Origin: Bacilli bacterium
Lineage (GTDB): Bacteria > Bacillota_I > Bacilli_A > ML615J-28 > CAG-313
Reading direction: 5' to 3'
NCBI GenBank assembly: GCA_017937305.1
Contig: JAGBDV010000024.1
Coordinates: 1-53,098, forward strand
Length of the DNA: 53,098 nucleotides
The stretch's first letter is position 1, and each line of letters opens with the position of its first letter. The notes below the pieces were generated by a model that was not told the origin of the DNA, ran no database searches, and saw only the letters and a list, made by a program, of their open reading frames with translations. Below, one piece after another: positions 46,046 to 53,098 of this stretch. The position numbers and the translations under genes were made by a program.

Positions 46046-47248
46046 TTATATAAATTTTATTTCATTTAAGAAACTTAAATCAGTACTTTGATACACAATA
46101 TAAGCAGAAAGAATTAAAAATAATAAAGAAATCAAAACATAATTAATAATTACTTTCGATGTTATGATTGGACCTCTAATTCTAGTTGCAAATAAATCAA
46201 TTACAGGACTTAGTAATGAAACAACTAAAATTGCTAAACAAACTCCATCAATACCTAGTACTAAACGAATTAATGAAGTTACAATTCCTAATAGAATTGC
46301 ATAAAGGATCTTACCATTAGGTGTTTTTGGTGATGTAATAAAATCTGTTGCAAGAAAAACAGCACCAAATAAAATACTACCAGAAAAAATATTAAATGTT
46401 GGGAACCATACACCGTATAGTGGACCATCTATTTTATTTACAACTGCAACAGCCCAACTTATAATAAATACTGTTCCAACATAAAAGATTGGGACACGCC
46501 AATTTATTGATTTTCTAACAACCAAATAAATATATGCTAATACACACAATATTCCGCTTACTTCACCTAAATTGCCTCCTTTAAAACCAATAAACAAATT
46601 AAATAAACTACCAAATTGTCTTACAAGACTACTATAAGTTATATTTAAACTGCCTACAGATTTCATAAGTTCACGCATTGCAGAAATAGGGGCAGAAGTT
46701 GCAGTAATATTTAAAGTATTAGATAGGATTAATACTTGTTCATTAGTTGCAGCATTAATAGTTTTATAAAAAATTAAATAACATATAACATACCCCATCA
46801 AAGCAGGATTAAATTTATTTTTTCCTAATCCTCCAAAAACCATCTTAAATAAAATATTTCCAATAAAACACCCAACAATAATAACATATAAAGGAATTCT
46901 TACTGGTAATAACAAACTAATAATTAATCCTATTAAAAATCCAAAACTATAATGAATTTCTTTAATTAATGTTTTTATACCTTTTATTTTTTTAAATAGC
47001 AAAATGTAAATAGCTTCAAATAATAGACTAAAGAAAGCACCGATAAAAACATTAATAAATGGCTTAATTAAATAATAAAAGGATCTAATTTCACCATTAA
47101 TATATGGAATTAACCCATTAATTACAAAACCAAACATTATAAACGAAACAAATACAACTAATTGATCATACATCATTCTAGTAGTTGACATACTACCTGA
47201 ATCAACAGAACGAATAAATGGTGTTTTACTTATTAAATATTTTTTCAT
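46046..47248 (-). CDS. rnfD: RnfD/NqrB-family membrane subunit
   Basis: A 400-residue polytopic protein of the RnfD/NqrB/YlmB family with about ten helices. Landmarks: GGLGKNKFNPALMGYV, a family hallmark, and the C-terminal FATDFITSPKTPNGKILYAI and LLSPVIDLFATRIRGP. In ion-pumping Rnf complexes RnfD binds a covalent FMN through a threonine in SGAT; here the equivalent stretch reads ITATSAPIS, so the site is altered and flavinylation uncertain. It lies 8 bases after rnfC. No rnfG, rnfE, rnfA or rnfB is present: the next gene downstream is rpoD. Confidence 0.88.
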   Translation of the reverse strand: MKKYLISKTPFIRSVDSGSMSTTRMMYDQLVVFVSFIMFGFVINGLIPYINGEIRSFYYLIKPFINVFIGAFFSLLFEAIYILLFKKIKGIKTLIKEIHYSFGFLIGLIISLLLPVRIPLYVIIVGCFIGNILFKMVFGGLGKNKFNPALMGYVICYLIFYKTINAATNEQVLILSNTLNITATSAPISAMRELMKSVGSLNITYSSLVRQFGSLFNLFIGFKGGNLGEVSGILCVLAYIYLVVRKSINWRVPIFYVGTVFIISWAVAVVNKIDGPLYGVWFPTFNIFSGSILFGAVFLATDFITSPKTPNGKILYAILLGIVTSLIRLVLGIDGVCLAILVVSLLSPVIDLFATRIRGPIITSKVIINYVLISLLFLILSAYIVYQSTDLSFLNEIKFI

Positions 47249-47256
47249 AGCATCAC

Positions 47257-48564
47257 CTACTTCTTTTCTGTTTTTTTTACTTCTTTAGCTACTAGCAATA
47301 AATCTTTAGCAAGACCTACTGTTTCACTAACATCAACACGCGATGGACAAATGTATGAGCATAAGCCGCATCTTACACATTTAGTTGTATTTAAGGCTTC
47401 TAATGTAGAAAGTTTATTTTTTTCATAAGCTTTCTTAATTAAGGTTGGTGTAAGTTTTACAGGACAAATATCGGCACATTTACCACAGCCTATACAATTT
47501 AATGTAATAACAGTTTCACTCTTTAAAAGCACAACAACATTGTTAATACTAGAACTAATTACAAAATCATCATTAGGCATTGACTTTCCAGATAGTGGTC
47601 CTCCAGCAATTACGTATGCTTCATCTAAATTTTCAATATAACCACCACATTTTTCAAGTAATGCAGAAAATTTAGTTCCAATTTTAATTCTTAAATTTTT
47701 AGGTTGTTTTATTCCTTCTCCACTAATCGTAATTACTTTTTCAATTAATGGTTTATTTTCTTCAACAGCCTCGCATACTGCAATAGCAGTTTGAACATTA
47801 TTAACTACAACCCCAATTTCACGAGGTAACTGAGCATAAGTTTTTTTAGTAACACGTTCAACAACATGCTTTTCCCATCCAACAGGATATTTATCTTTTA
47901 GTAAATAAATACTTATATTAGGTTCATCTTTAAGTTCTTCATTTAATAACGCAACTGCTTCAACTTTAGCCTTTTTTACTGCAATACAACCTTTTTTAGC
48001 CCCATTAGCTTTCATAATGTATTTTAATCCACGAATAAGTTTCTTGGCATTTTCTAAAATAGAAACAAAATCACATGTAATATAAGGTTCACATTCTGCT
48101 GCATTAATAATTATTAAATTAGCTTTTTGTTTAGGTAAATATTTAACATAAGTTGGAAATCCTGCTCCTCCAAGGCCAACAACACCAGCATTTTTTACTT
48201 TATTTATAATTTCATCTCTAGTAAGTTCAGTATTAATACTAGTTGAATAATACGGTTCATCTTTGCCATCGTTAGTAATTTCTAACATTTCAACTATTTT
48301 TCCATTACAGTCTAACATTTTCTTAATATCAGAAACAGTACCACTAACTGATGAACACACTGGATGAGCATAACGATCTTCACGATATAAAATAGGTTGT
48401 CCCATTAAAACACGAGTCCCTACTTCTAGAATCTTTTTATATTTGATTAAACCATCTTCTAATGGGAAATAAACACAACTTGGATTTAATGCATTTTCAA
48501 TTGGAGATTTAATTGACAAACGCTTCTTTCCATGTAGCTTAACTCCATGAACTTTGAGAAACAT
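47257..48564 (-). CDS. rnfC: RnfC-family NADH:ferredoxin electron-transfer subunit
   Basis: A 435-residue peripheral protein. The N-terminal RnfC domain (VHGVKLHGKKRLS, SVSGTV) is followed by the NADH/FMN-binding NuoF-like fold (VGLGGAGFPTYVKYLP, INAAECEPYITCD), an SLBB region, and two [4Fe-4S] clusters (CIGCGKCADICP, CVRCGLCSYICP). In Rnf it passes electrons between NADH and the membrane subunits. It has an AAAGGAGG ribosome site. With only rnfD as partner here, the complex is either split across the genome or reduced. The ferredoxin at 37217-37384 is a possible redox partner. Confidence 0.92.
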   Translation of the reverse strand: MFLKVHGVKLHGKKRLSIKSPIENALNPSCVYFPLEDGLIKYKKILEVGTRVLMGQPILYREDRYAHPVCSSVSGTVSDIKKMLDCNGKIVEMLEITNDGKDEPYYSTSINTELTRDEIINKVKNAGVVGLGGAGFPTYVKYLPKQKANLIIINAAECEPYITCDFVSILENAKKLIRGLKYIMKANGAKKGCIAVKKAKVEAVALLNEELKDEPNISIYLLKDKYPVGWEKHVVERVTKKTYAQLPREIGVVVNNVQTAIAVCEAVEENKPLIEKVITISGEGIKQPKNLRIKIGTKFSALLEKCGGYIENLDEAYVIAGGPLSGKSMPNDDFVISSSINNVVVLLKSETVITLNCIGCGKCADICPVKLTPTLIKKAYEKNKLSTLEALNTTKCVRCGLCSYICPSRVDVSETVGLAKDLLLVAKEVKKTEKK

Positions 48565-48619
48565 AAAGATTCCTCCTTTATAAACTGTTAAAACAATACT
48601 AATATCATTTTACTATTCT

Positions 48620-48648
48620 ATTATATCATATTTTGTAAAATCTTGCGA
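48620..48648 (-). promoter_or_regulatory. Probable promoter of rnfC-rnfD
   Basis: Minus-strand TATAAT at 48620-48625 with TG in the extended -10 position and a weak -35, TCGCAA, at 48643-48648 (17-bp spacer). On the plus strand the -35 region reads CTTGCGAGAAATTA, resembling the sequence at the ferredoxin promoter. Confidence 0.5.
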
Positions 48649-48683
48649 GAAATTAAGTCATTTAACTAAAAAAACAAAGAAAA

Positions 48684-48727
48684 AATCTACTCATATCAAA
48701 ACAAATTAGTTATTGTATGAATAGATT
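48684..48727 (-). terminator. Terminator of yqfC-yqfD
   Basis: A 12-bp stem with one G-U pair (48684-48695 and 48716-48727), a 20-base loop and a T6 tract on the minus strand, overlapping the yqfD stop. Confidence 0.6.
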
Positions 48728-49842
48728 CCAATACTTTTAACTTTATTAACTAAAAAATAAAAAATAAATTCATCTTTTGTTTCTTCATAATTTAATAATT
48801 TAATTTCATTAATTTTTTCTAAATAAGATTTTCTATATAATTCTAAATTTTTATAAAAAACACTTACTGCATAATTATATGCTGTTTCATAATCATAAAT
48901 AAATTTATAAAAATCTTTTTCATAGTAATAAACTTTATATAATTCTAAATAGTTAAATAAATTAAACATTTTATCCAATTTAATATCTTGTTCTAAGTAA
49001 AAATCTTTAAAATTCATTAAATAGTTTTTTCCTATTTTAATATTATACTTTTTCTTAAACCTACCAGTAATTCCAAAATCAATTACTTCTTTTTTTACAA
49101 TTATCTTTTCATATTCAGAAAGCGTTCCTAAAATAAGCCCTTCACAAAAACCGTCTTCATTATTAGGACTAATTAATAAATCTCCTTTTTTCACTGATTG
49201 ATTTAAATTGACAGATACTATACCACTTTTACAACTTATACTATATATTACCGCATTATAGTTACTTACAATTGGATTTTTGTTTTTTGATTTAATATCT
49301 TTTTCTAAAATATCAATTTTTTCAATGTCAATTTCAAGTACACTTCCCTTTTTTTTAATTCCAATATATGAATAATTAGGAAAAGCTGCTCTTAAACATC
49401 TAGATACTTCATTAATATCTTCATCTAAAGTATAAAAAAATAATGATTTATTAAGCTTATTTAAAACATAAGTATAAACTCTTTGATCATAAAAATTATT
49501 GTTCTTAAATCTTATTTCTCTAATAAAATAACTACTAGAACTAAACATAAAAGTAATTAATAAAAAGGTAATAATAATGATAAATCTTTTTAAGAGTACA
49601 TTATTTATAAAAACTTTAAATTGATTAGTATATTCAATATCATAATCTATAAGTTTATTTAATTGTTTTTTATTACCATAACATATAATAAAATCATCAC
49701 TACTAGTTACAAAATAAAACTTTATTTTTAACTTATAAAACAAATTTTTATCTATTTTAAACTGATAATGAAATAGTCTTTCAAATTTAATCAACGATTT
49801 TAATTTCAGTAATTTTTCCATAAATTTCAATATAACTTTCAT
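48706..49842 (-). CDS. yqfD: Sporulation protein YqfD-like
   Basis: A protein of up to 378 residues: a cytosolic N-terminal part, one transmembrane helix at about 92-108 (LKRFIIIITFLLITFMFSSS), then a long exported region beginning IREIRFKNN, which resembles the FtsQ/POTRA-like start of YqfD proteins. Downstream are CLRAAFPNYSYIGIKKKGSVL and VSNYNAVIYSISCKSGIVSV (compare I.A..DG.I..I....G. in the family). In Bacillus and clostridia YqfD is a mother-cell membrane protein of unclear function. It follows yqfC and rpsU as in Bacillus. Start is uncertain: the ATGs at 49842 and 49821 overlap yqfC and lack good ribosome sites. Very low G+C. Confidence 0.78.
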   Translation of the reverse strand: MKVILKFMEKLLKLKSLIKFERLFHYQFKIDKNLFYKLKIKFYFVTSSDDFIICYGNKKQLNKLIDYDIEYTNQFKVFINNVLLKRFIIIITFLLITFMFSSSSYFIREIRFKNNNFYDQRVYTYVLNKLNKSLFFYTLDEDINEVSRCLRAAFPNYSYIGIKKKGSVLEIDIEKIDILEKDIKSKNKNPIVSNYNAVIYSISCKSGIVSVNLNQSVKKGDLLISPNNEDGFCEGLILGTLSEYEKIIVKKEVIDFGITGRFKKKYNIKIGKNYLMNFKDFYLEQDIKLDKMFNLFNYLELYKVYYYEKDFYKFIYDYETAYNYAVSVFYKNLELYRKSYLEKINEIKLLNYEETKDEFIFYFLVNKVKSIGIYSYNN

Positions 49843-49990
49843 CTAAAATAGTAATTTTAAGTAAACTTCCAATTAATAAATAATTATCAATAAGAATATA
49901 ATCATCATTAATACTTTTTAATTCTTTAAAGTTTTTAATTATTAAATGTTTATTACTATTTAAGGTTATTTTAACATCATCATTAAACAA
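49787..49990 (-). CDS. yqfC: Sporulation protein YqfC-like
   Basis: About 67 residues. The YqfC pattern of a beta-rich small protein is seen (VKITLNSNKHLIIKNFKELKSI, then LKITILDESYIEIYGKITEIKI), and the gene sits between rpsU and yqfD as in Bacillus. The start is set at the TTG at 49990, three bases after a perfect AGGTGAT ribosome site; the ATG at 50005 lies before that site and has none. Shorter than the Bacillus protein (about 93). In Bacillus it is sporulation-associated with unknown mechanism. Identification depends largely on context. Confidence 0.68.
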   Translation of the reverse strand: MFNDDVKITLNSNKHLIIKNFKELKSINDDYILIDNYLLIGSLLKITILDESYIEIYGKITEIKIVD

Positions 49991-50042
49991 AATATCACCT
50001 ATCATATTATATTAATTAGAAAGGAAAAATATGAAAATAAAA

Positions 50043-50072
50043 AATAGGTTTATAATTTCTTATAAACCTATT
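50043..50072 (-). terminator. Terminator of rpsU
   Basis: A perfect 13-bp stem (50043-50055 and 50060-50072) with a TTTC loop and a T-rich tail on the minus strand, 13 bases after the rpsU stop codon. Confidence 0.85.
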
Positions 50073-50084
50073 ATTTATTGATAC

Positions 50085-50264
50085 TTATCGAGCACGTCCT
50101 GCTTTACGAGCAGCTCTTCTTTTTTCTTTACGAACTTCAGCTGGCTTCATATAATGTTGACGTTTTTTAGCTTCCACAAGGGTACCTGCTCTTGAAACAT
50201 CACGTTTGAAGCGTTTGATAGCATCATCTAGTGAATCATTATCTCTTACGATTGTTTTTGGCAT
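50085..50264 (-). CDS. rpsU: 30S ribosomal protein S21
   Basis: A 59-residue basic protein with the S21 signature ([20 protein letters not shown], then [13 protein letters not shown]). The frame extends upstream, but the ATG at 50264 (MPKTIVR) is preceded by AAGGAGG, so it is the start. S21 helps initiation on the small subunit. A consensus promoter at 50306-50334 and a strong terminator make it a single-gene unit; yqfC and yqfD follow as in Bacillus. Confidence 0.97.
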   Translation of the reverse strand: MPKTIVRDNDSLDDAIKRFKRDVSRAGTLVEAKKRQHYMKPAEVRKEKRRAARKAGRAR

Positions 50265-50305
50265 TTTCTCTGGTCCCTCCTTCCGCACCATAAATTTACT
50301 TATAT

Positions 50306-50334
50306 ATTATACACGAAAATAGTCTATTTGTAAA
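50306..50334 (-). promoter_or_regulatory. Promoter of rpsU
   Basis: Minus-strand TTTACA (50329-50334), 17-bp spacer, TATAAT (50306-50311). Confidence 0.85.
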
Positions 50335-50353
50335 GCTTTTTGAACTTTTATTT

Positions 50354-50962
50354 TTATTTTTTAATAATATAGTCTTTTAATTGACCAATTAATAATCTTG
50401 CAGCTTTACCACGATGATTTATTTTATATCTTAATTCATCATCGATTTCTGCAAGGGTCATTTTATATTCAGGGATTTCAAAAATAGAAGAATATCCAAA
50501 ACTTTTTGTACCACGAGGTTCTTCTACTATCTTTCCAACAAGTTCTCCAATTGAACTAATTAAATTTGTACCATCATAAAAGTACATTGCAGTAACAAAT
50601 TTACAAGCTCTATTAGTTTCATTAACCATTTCTCTAATGATACGTTCTAAATTTTTCTTTGGATCAGTATGTTTCCCATTAACGCTACCATATCTAGCTG
50701 ATAAAACTCCAGGTGCGTTATTCAATGCTTCTACTAATAAACCTGTATCATCTGAAATAGTTGGTAGTTTAAACTTATCATAATAATACATTACTTTAAT
50801 ATAAGCATTAGCTAAAAAAGTATTACCATCTTCAACTGGTTCTTCTACTTCTTCTAAATCTTTTAATGTTAAAATTTCTACATCATGTAAATTAGCAGCT
50901 TTAAACATATTTTGCATTTCAATAAGTTTACCATTATTTCCTGTTGCAAGTAAAATTTTCAT
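50354..50962 (-). CDS. rdgB: dITP/XTP pyrophosphatase (RdgB/HAM1)
   Basis: A 202-residue nucleotide-sanitising enzyme hydrolysing non-canonical purine triphosphates to monophosphates. Motifs: LLATGNNGKLIEM at the N-terminus, ISDDTGLLVEALNNAPGVLSAR (catalytic Asp and metal site), SFGYSSIFEIPE, and HRGKAARLL at the end. Normal length. It follows gerM, as in Bacillus gerM-rph-ysnA but with rph missing. A GAGGTGTC ribosome site precedes the ATG. Confidence 0.95.
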   Translation of the reverse strand: MKILLATGNNGKLIEMQNMFKAANLHDVEILTLKDLEEVEEPVEDGNTFLANAYIKVMYYYDKFKLPTISDDTGLLVEALNNAPGVLSARYGSVNGKHTDPKKNLERIIREMVNETNRACKFVTAMYFYDGTNLISSIGELVGKIVEEPRGTKSFGYSSIFEIPEYKMTLAEIDDELRYKINHRGKAARLLIGQLKDYIIKK

Positions 50963-51020
50963 AAGACACCTCTTTCTATAAAATATTATAACAAATTTTA
51001 AAATTAAATAGCAAAAAAAA

Positions 51021-51039
51021 GGCTTTATATTCTAAAGCC
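51021..51039 (-). terminator. Terminator of gerM
   Basis: Stem GGCTTTA/TAAAGCC with a 5-base loop, overlapping the gerM stop codon (TAG), with T8 on the minus strand. Confidence 0.8.
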
Positions 51040-51880
51040 CAGTATTATCATTTATTTCTAATAAAACTTGATTTAACCCTTGAATTTGAATATTATTAAT
51101 CTCCATATTATATTTAATGGTTTCTGCAATACTTTTTTTAGTATTTTCACTTAATAAAGTATCGGTTTGTAAATCAATAATTATTGAATCTTTATTAACT
51201 ACATAATCATATTCTTTAGTTTCATAAAAATCTTTAAGTAACTTACTAACAATAAAATCACATTCATTTTCATCATAATAAACATAAGTAACAGGCTTAA
51301 TAATTGAACCTAAATATTCTATTACAGTTGTGGTTTTACTTTCAAACACGAATCCACTTTCATATGTTATATTTATTCCCATTTCTTTATTTAATTTATC
51401 AAAATAAAAGCCATTTAAACAATTAATATTTTCTCCATCAACCATTAAATTAACACTTTTTATATTATCATCACAAAATGACCAAACAATTTGTTCTAAA
51501 GTAGTTCTACCTTCAGACTCTAAAAATTCTTTTGATAAATTTAAAGTTAACACATTTTCATCTAAATTATAGTCTAATAATTTAGTCATCGTATTAATAG
51601 TAGTATCATATTTTTCTTTAAATACACCTGTTTCTTTAATAAGTATATCAAACTTTTGATTTATGATATCTTCTTCTATTGATTCTACATATGCATTTAC
51701 ACCTACTAACATATTATTTTCATCAACCATGTATACAGATATTGATTCATTATTAGTTTCATTTAAAACACTATCTGAAGTATTATTTCCAAAAATCTTT
51801 TTATATGTGTCTTTCGGAATCAAAAATAAAACAATAATAAAAATAATTAATAATATTAAAAATATAATTTTTTTCTTCAT
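51032..51880 (-). CDS. gerM: GerM-like sporulation/germination protein
   Basis: A 282-residue exported protein with an N-terminal membrane anchor (about 4-22) and no lipobox. Two GerMN domains are inferred: the first around 'YDTTINTMTKLLDYNLDEN' followed by VLTLNLSKEFLE and TLEQIVWSFCDD.IKSVNLMVDG, the second around CDFIVSKLLKDF and SIIIDLQTDTLLSENTKKSI. Bacillus GerM also has two such domains and acts in the SpoIIIA-SpoIIQ channel and in germination. It is next to rdgB, as in Bacillus. A GAGGTGAT ribosome site precedes the ATG. Divergent from the CPBP gene. Confidence 0.82.
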   Translation of the reverse strand: MKKKIIFLILLIIFIIVLFLIPKDTYKKIFGNNTSDSVLNETNNESISVYMVDENNMLVGVNAYVESIEEDIINQKFDILIKETGVFKEKYDTTINTMTKLLDYNLDENVLTLNLSKEFLESEGRTTLEQIVWSFCDDNIKSVNLMVDGENINCLNGFYFDKLNKEMGINITYESGFVFESKTTTVIEYLGSIIKPVTYVYYDENECDFIVSKLLKDFYETKEYDYVVNKDSIIIDLQTDTLLSENTKKSIAETIKYNMEINNIQIQGLNQVLLEINDNTGL

Positions 51881-51901
51881 AAAATCACCTCTATAAAAAG
51901 G

Positions 51902-51932
51902 TATTCATAAATCAAAAATATTATTCATAAAT
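51902..51932. repeat. Two 11-bp direct repeats in the gerM/CPBP divergent region
   Basis: TATTCATAAAT occurs at 51902-51912 and again at 51922-51932, a spacing of 20 bp (about two helical turns). The second copy ends two bases before the -35 box of the CPBP gene. This is the layout of a tandem activator or repressor site. Confidence 0.6.
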
Positions 51933-51934
51933 AC

Positions 51935-51963
51935 TTGATAAAAACATAACAAAATGCTATAAT
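51935..51963 (+). promoter_or_regulatory. Promoter of the CPBP protease gene
   Basis: TTGATA (51935-51940), 17-bp spacer, TATAAT (51958-51963) with TG in the extended -10 position. An AAGGAG ribosome site and the ATG at 51986 follow. Confidence 0.85.
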
Positions 51964-51985
51964 ATAAAAAAAGGAGAATATAATT

Positions 51986-53065
51986 ATGCAAAATTACGCT
52001 TTAAACCTATTTAATAACCAAACCTACGCAATGATTTTATATTCTATTTGCACTATTGCATTTTTATTAGTACCATTTATTATTTATTATTTTAAATATC
52101 GTCAAGATACTTCACTAATAAATAAATATCTTCAAGTATTCCCAAATTCAGAGGAAGCTTATGCTGCTTATACACGTGACCAAGAAAATTTAAATATTGT
52201 AGATCCTTATCGTACTAAATCTTTATTTACAATTATTTATTACTTTTTTGTAATGTATATCTTATCTGAATTTATATCTTCAATTGCAATATCAATATAT
52301 TTATATGCTAATCAATTTTCATCTGATATTATCAATCCTAACTCAGAATATTTTAACCAAAATGTTTATGAGCATATGCAATCATCACTTAACATTATTC
52401 TTCAAATTGTCATTTATGGTATTGCAATAGTAGGTGTAGTAATATTAATGTGGAAACCATTTATGGAAGATCTAAAACGTATTAACAAAAAAACATTTGC
52501 TTTTGGTGCAATGGGATTTGGACTATTATATGCAGCAAATATAATTGGAACTATATTCTTAACACTAATTGGCGTAATGAACTTTAAAAGTAATGCTTCA
52601 AATCAAGAAGCTATTAACTCAATGTTTAATACATCGGTTCCTAATTTAATTATTTTATTTATCGTTATTGTAATTATGGCTCCAATTCTTGAAGAACTAG
52701 TCTTTAGAAAAGCTATATTTAAACAATTTAAAAACAAATATCTTGCACTAATAGTATCTTCATTAGCATTTGGTATGTTACATGTAATATCAAGTGCACT
52801 ACTAGTTTTTATTAATATTACAAAAGGTGATGCAACATTATTTGATTTCGTATTAGAATTAATTTATGTTATTCCATATTCATTAATGGGATTTGCATTA
52901 GGTATTGCATATATTAAATCTAATAATAATATCGCATCTACAATGTTTGCTCACTTTTTAAATAATTTTATAAGTTATATAGGTAGTTTAATCCTTGCAT
53001 TAAATCCTGATCTTTTAGAATCAATTGAAAATGCTGCTACTATCTTAATAAACTTCTTACATTAA
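51986..53065 (+). CDS. CPBP-family intramembrane glutamic protease
   Basis: A 359-residue polytopic protein with about eight hydrophobic segments. The C-terminal half carries the three CPBP (Abi/Rce1) motifs: EELVFRKAIF (EExxxR), FGMLHV (FxxxH) and FAHFLNNFIS (HxxxN), so it should be an active membrane protease. Family roles range from CAAX-type processing to bacteriocin self-immunity and surface-protein maturation; none is indicated by neighbours. It has a strong sigma-A promoter and is divergent from gerM. A hairpin at the window end is its likely terminator. Confidence 0.9.
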   Translation: MQNYALNLFNNQTYAMILYSICTIAFLLVPFIIYYFKYRQDTSLINKYLQVFPNSEEAYAAYTRDQENLNIVDPYRTKSLFTIIYYFFVMYILSEFISSIAISIYLYANQFSSDIINPNSEYFNQNVYEHMQSSLNIILQIVIYGIAIVGVVILMWKPFMEDLKRINKKTFAFGAMGFGLLYAANIIGTIFLTLIGVMNFKSNASNQEAINSMFNTSVPNLIILFIVIVIMAPILEELVFRKAIFKQFKNKYLALIVSSLAFGMLHVISSALLVFINITKGDATLFDFVLELIYVIPYSLMGFALGIAYIKSNNNIASTMFAHFLNNFISYIGSLILALNPDLLESIENAATILINFLH

Positions 53066-53074
53066 AGAAATAAT

Positions 53075-53098
53075 CTCTCAAAACACATGTTTTGAGAG
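53075..53098 (+). terminator. Terminator hairpin of the CPBP gene (truncated by window end)
   Basis: Perfect 10-bp stem CTCTCAAAAC/GTTTTGAGAG with an ACAT loop, ten bases after the CPBP stop codon. The following bases are outside the window, so the T tract cannot be seen. Confidence 0.65.

Noticed and set aside
46046..48564. NqrA/NqrB sodium pump subunits rather than RnfC/RnfD
   Set aside because: The first protein has the N-terminal RnfC domain, NuoF-like fold and two 4Fe-4S motifs that NqrA lacks.
50031..50081. Possible 16-codon plus-strand peptide preceded by AAGGA
   Set aside because: The sequence is the rpsU terminator hairpin read on the other strand; length and lack of promoter make a gene unlikely.
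1..53098. CRISPR arrays, insertion sequences, prophage, tRNA or rRNA genes
   Set aside because: No regularly spaced repeats, transposase or integrase motifs, phage structural genes, or cloverleaf/rRNA landmarks were recognised on either strand. A tRNAscan or ISfinder run would be the decisive check.

Overview
The window is a gene-dense, strongly AT-rich stretch of bacterial chromosome from a low-GC Gram-positive (Bacillota, class Bacilli in the broad sense). The evidence is gene content and Bacillus-like local gene order: valS-folC-radC-spoIVFA-spoIVFB, cmk-rpsA-der-gpsA, plsY divergent from parE-parC, glyS-dnaG-rpoD-trmK-nif3, rpsU-yqfC-yqfD and spoVD-murE-mraY-murD. Tryptophans in conserved motifs are encoded in the standard code, so this is not a UGA=Trp mollicute. 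Seven genes belong to families tied to endospore formation (spoIVFA, spoIVFB, spoVD, spoVIF, yqfC, yqfD, gerM), so the organism is probably a spore former or recently descended from one. BspA-type leucine-rich repeat surface proteins, pyruvate phosphate dikinase, RnfC/RnfD and a 2[4Fe-4S] ferredoxin fit an anaerobic, perhaps gut-associated, fermenter. The exact order cannot be settled from this window.

Layout. 1-5.7 kb: a CYTH phosphatase-like gene, a membrane-anchored metallo-beta-lactamase-fold protein, ppdK and a small LRR surface protein. 5.7-11.8 kb: spoIVFB/spoIVFA, radC, folC and valS, the last behind a valine T-box riboswitch. 11.9-23.3 kb: an unusual oxidoreductase-NadD fusion, then the peptidoglycan cluster murD/mraY/murE, an LRR lipoprotein, spoVD, a convergent aldose-epimerase-like gene, rsmH, rpmF and yceD. 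23.9-31.3 kb: spoVIF, gpsA, der, a cmk-rpsA fusion and a MacB-like ABC transporter. 31.4-37.4 kb: parC, parE, plsY, yneF and a ferredoxin. 37.4-46 kb: a cysteine desulfidase-like gene, nif3, trmK, rpoD, dnaG, glyQS and a second rpoD. 46-53 kb: rnfD/rnfC with no other rnf genes, yqfD/yqfC, rpsU, an inosine/xanthosine triphosphatase, gerM and a CPBP membrane protease.

Nearly everything is on the minus strand; only four genes (epimerase, plsY, ferredoxin, CPBP) are on plus. Most transcription units end in clear hairpin-plus-T-tract terminators. Many begin with consensus sigma-A promoters with 17-bp spacers and with GGTGAT-type ribosome binding sites. No tRNA, rRNA, CRISPR array, prophage, insertion sequence or defence island was seen. 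The main surprises are the GltD-like/NadD fusion, the two full-length primary sigma factors flanking glyQS-dnaG, the orphan rnfCD pair, and the cmk-rpsA fusion with a possible internal start. All intergenic stretches are under about 330 bases; the longest (11542-11863) is the T-box leader and the next (35842-36100) is the parE/plsY divergent promoter region.
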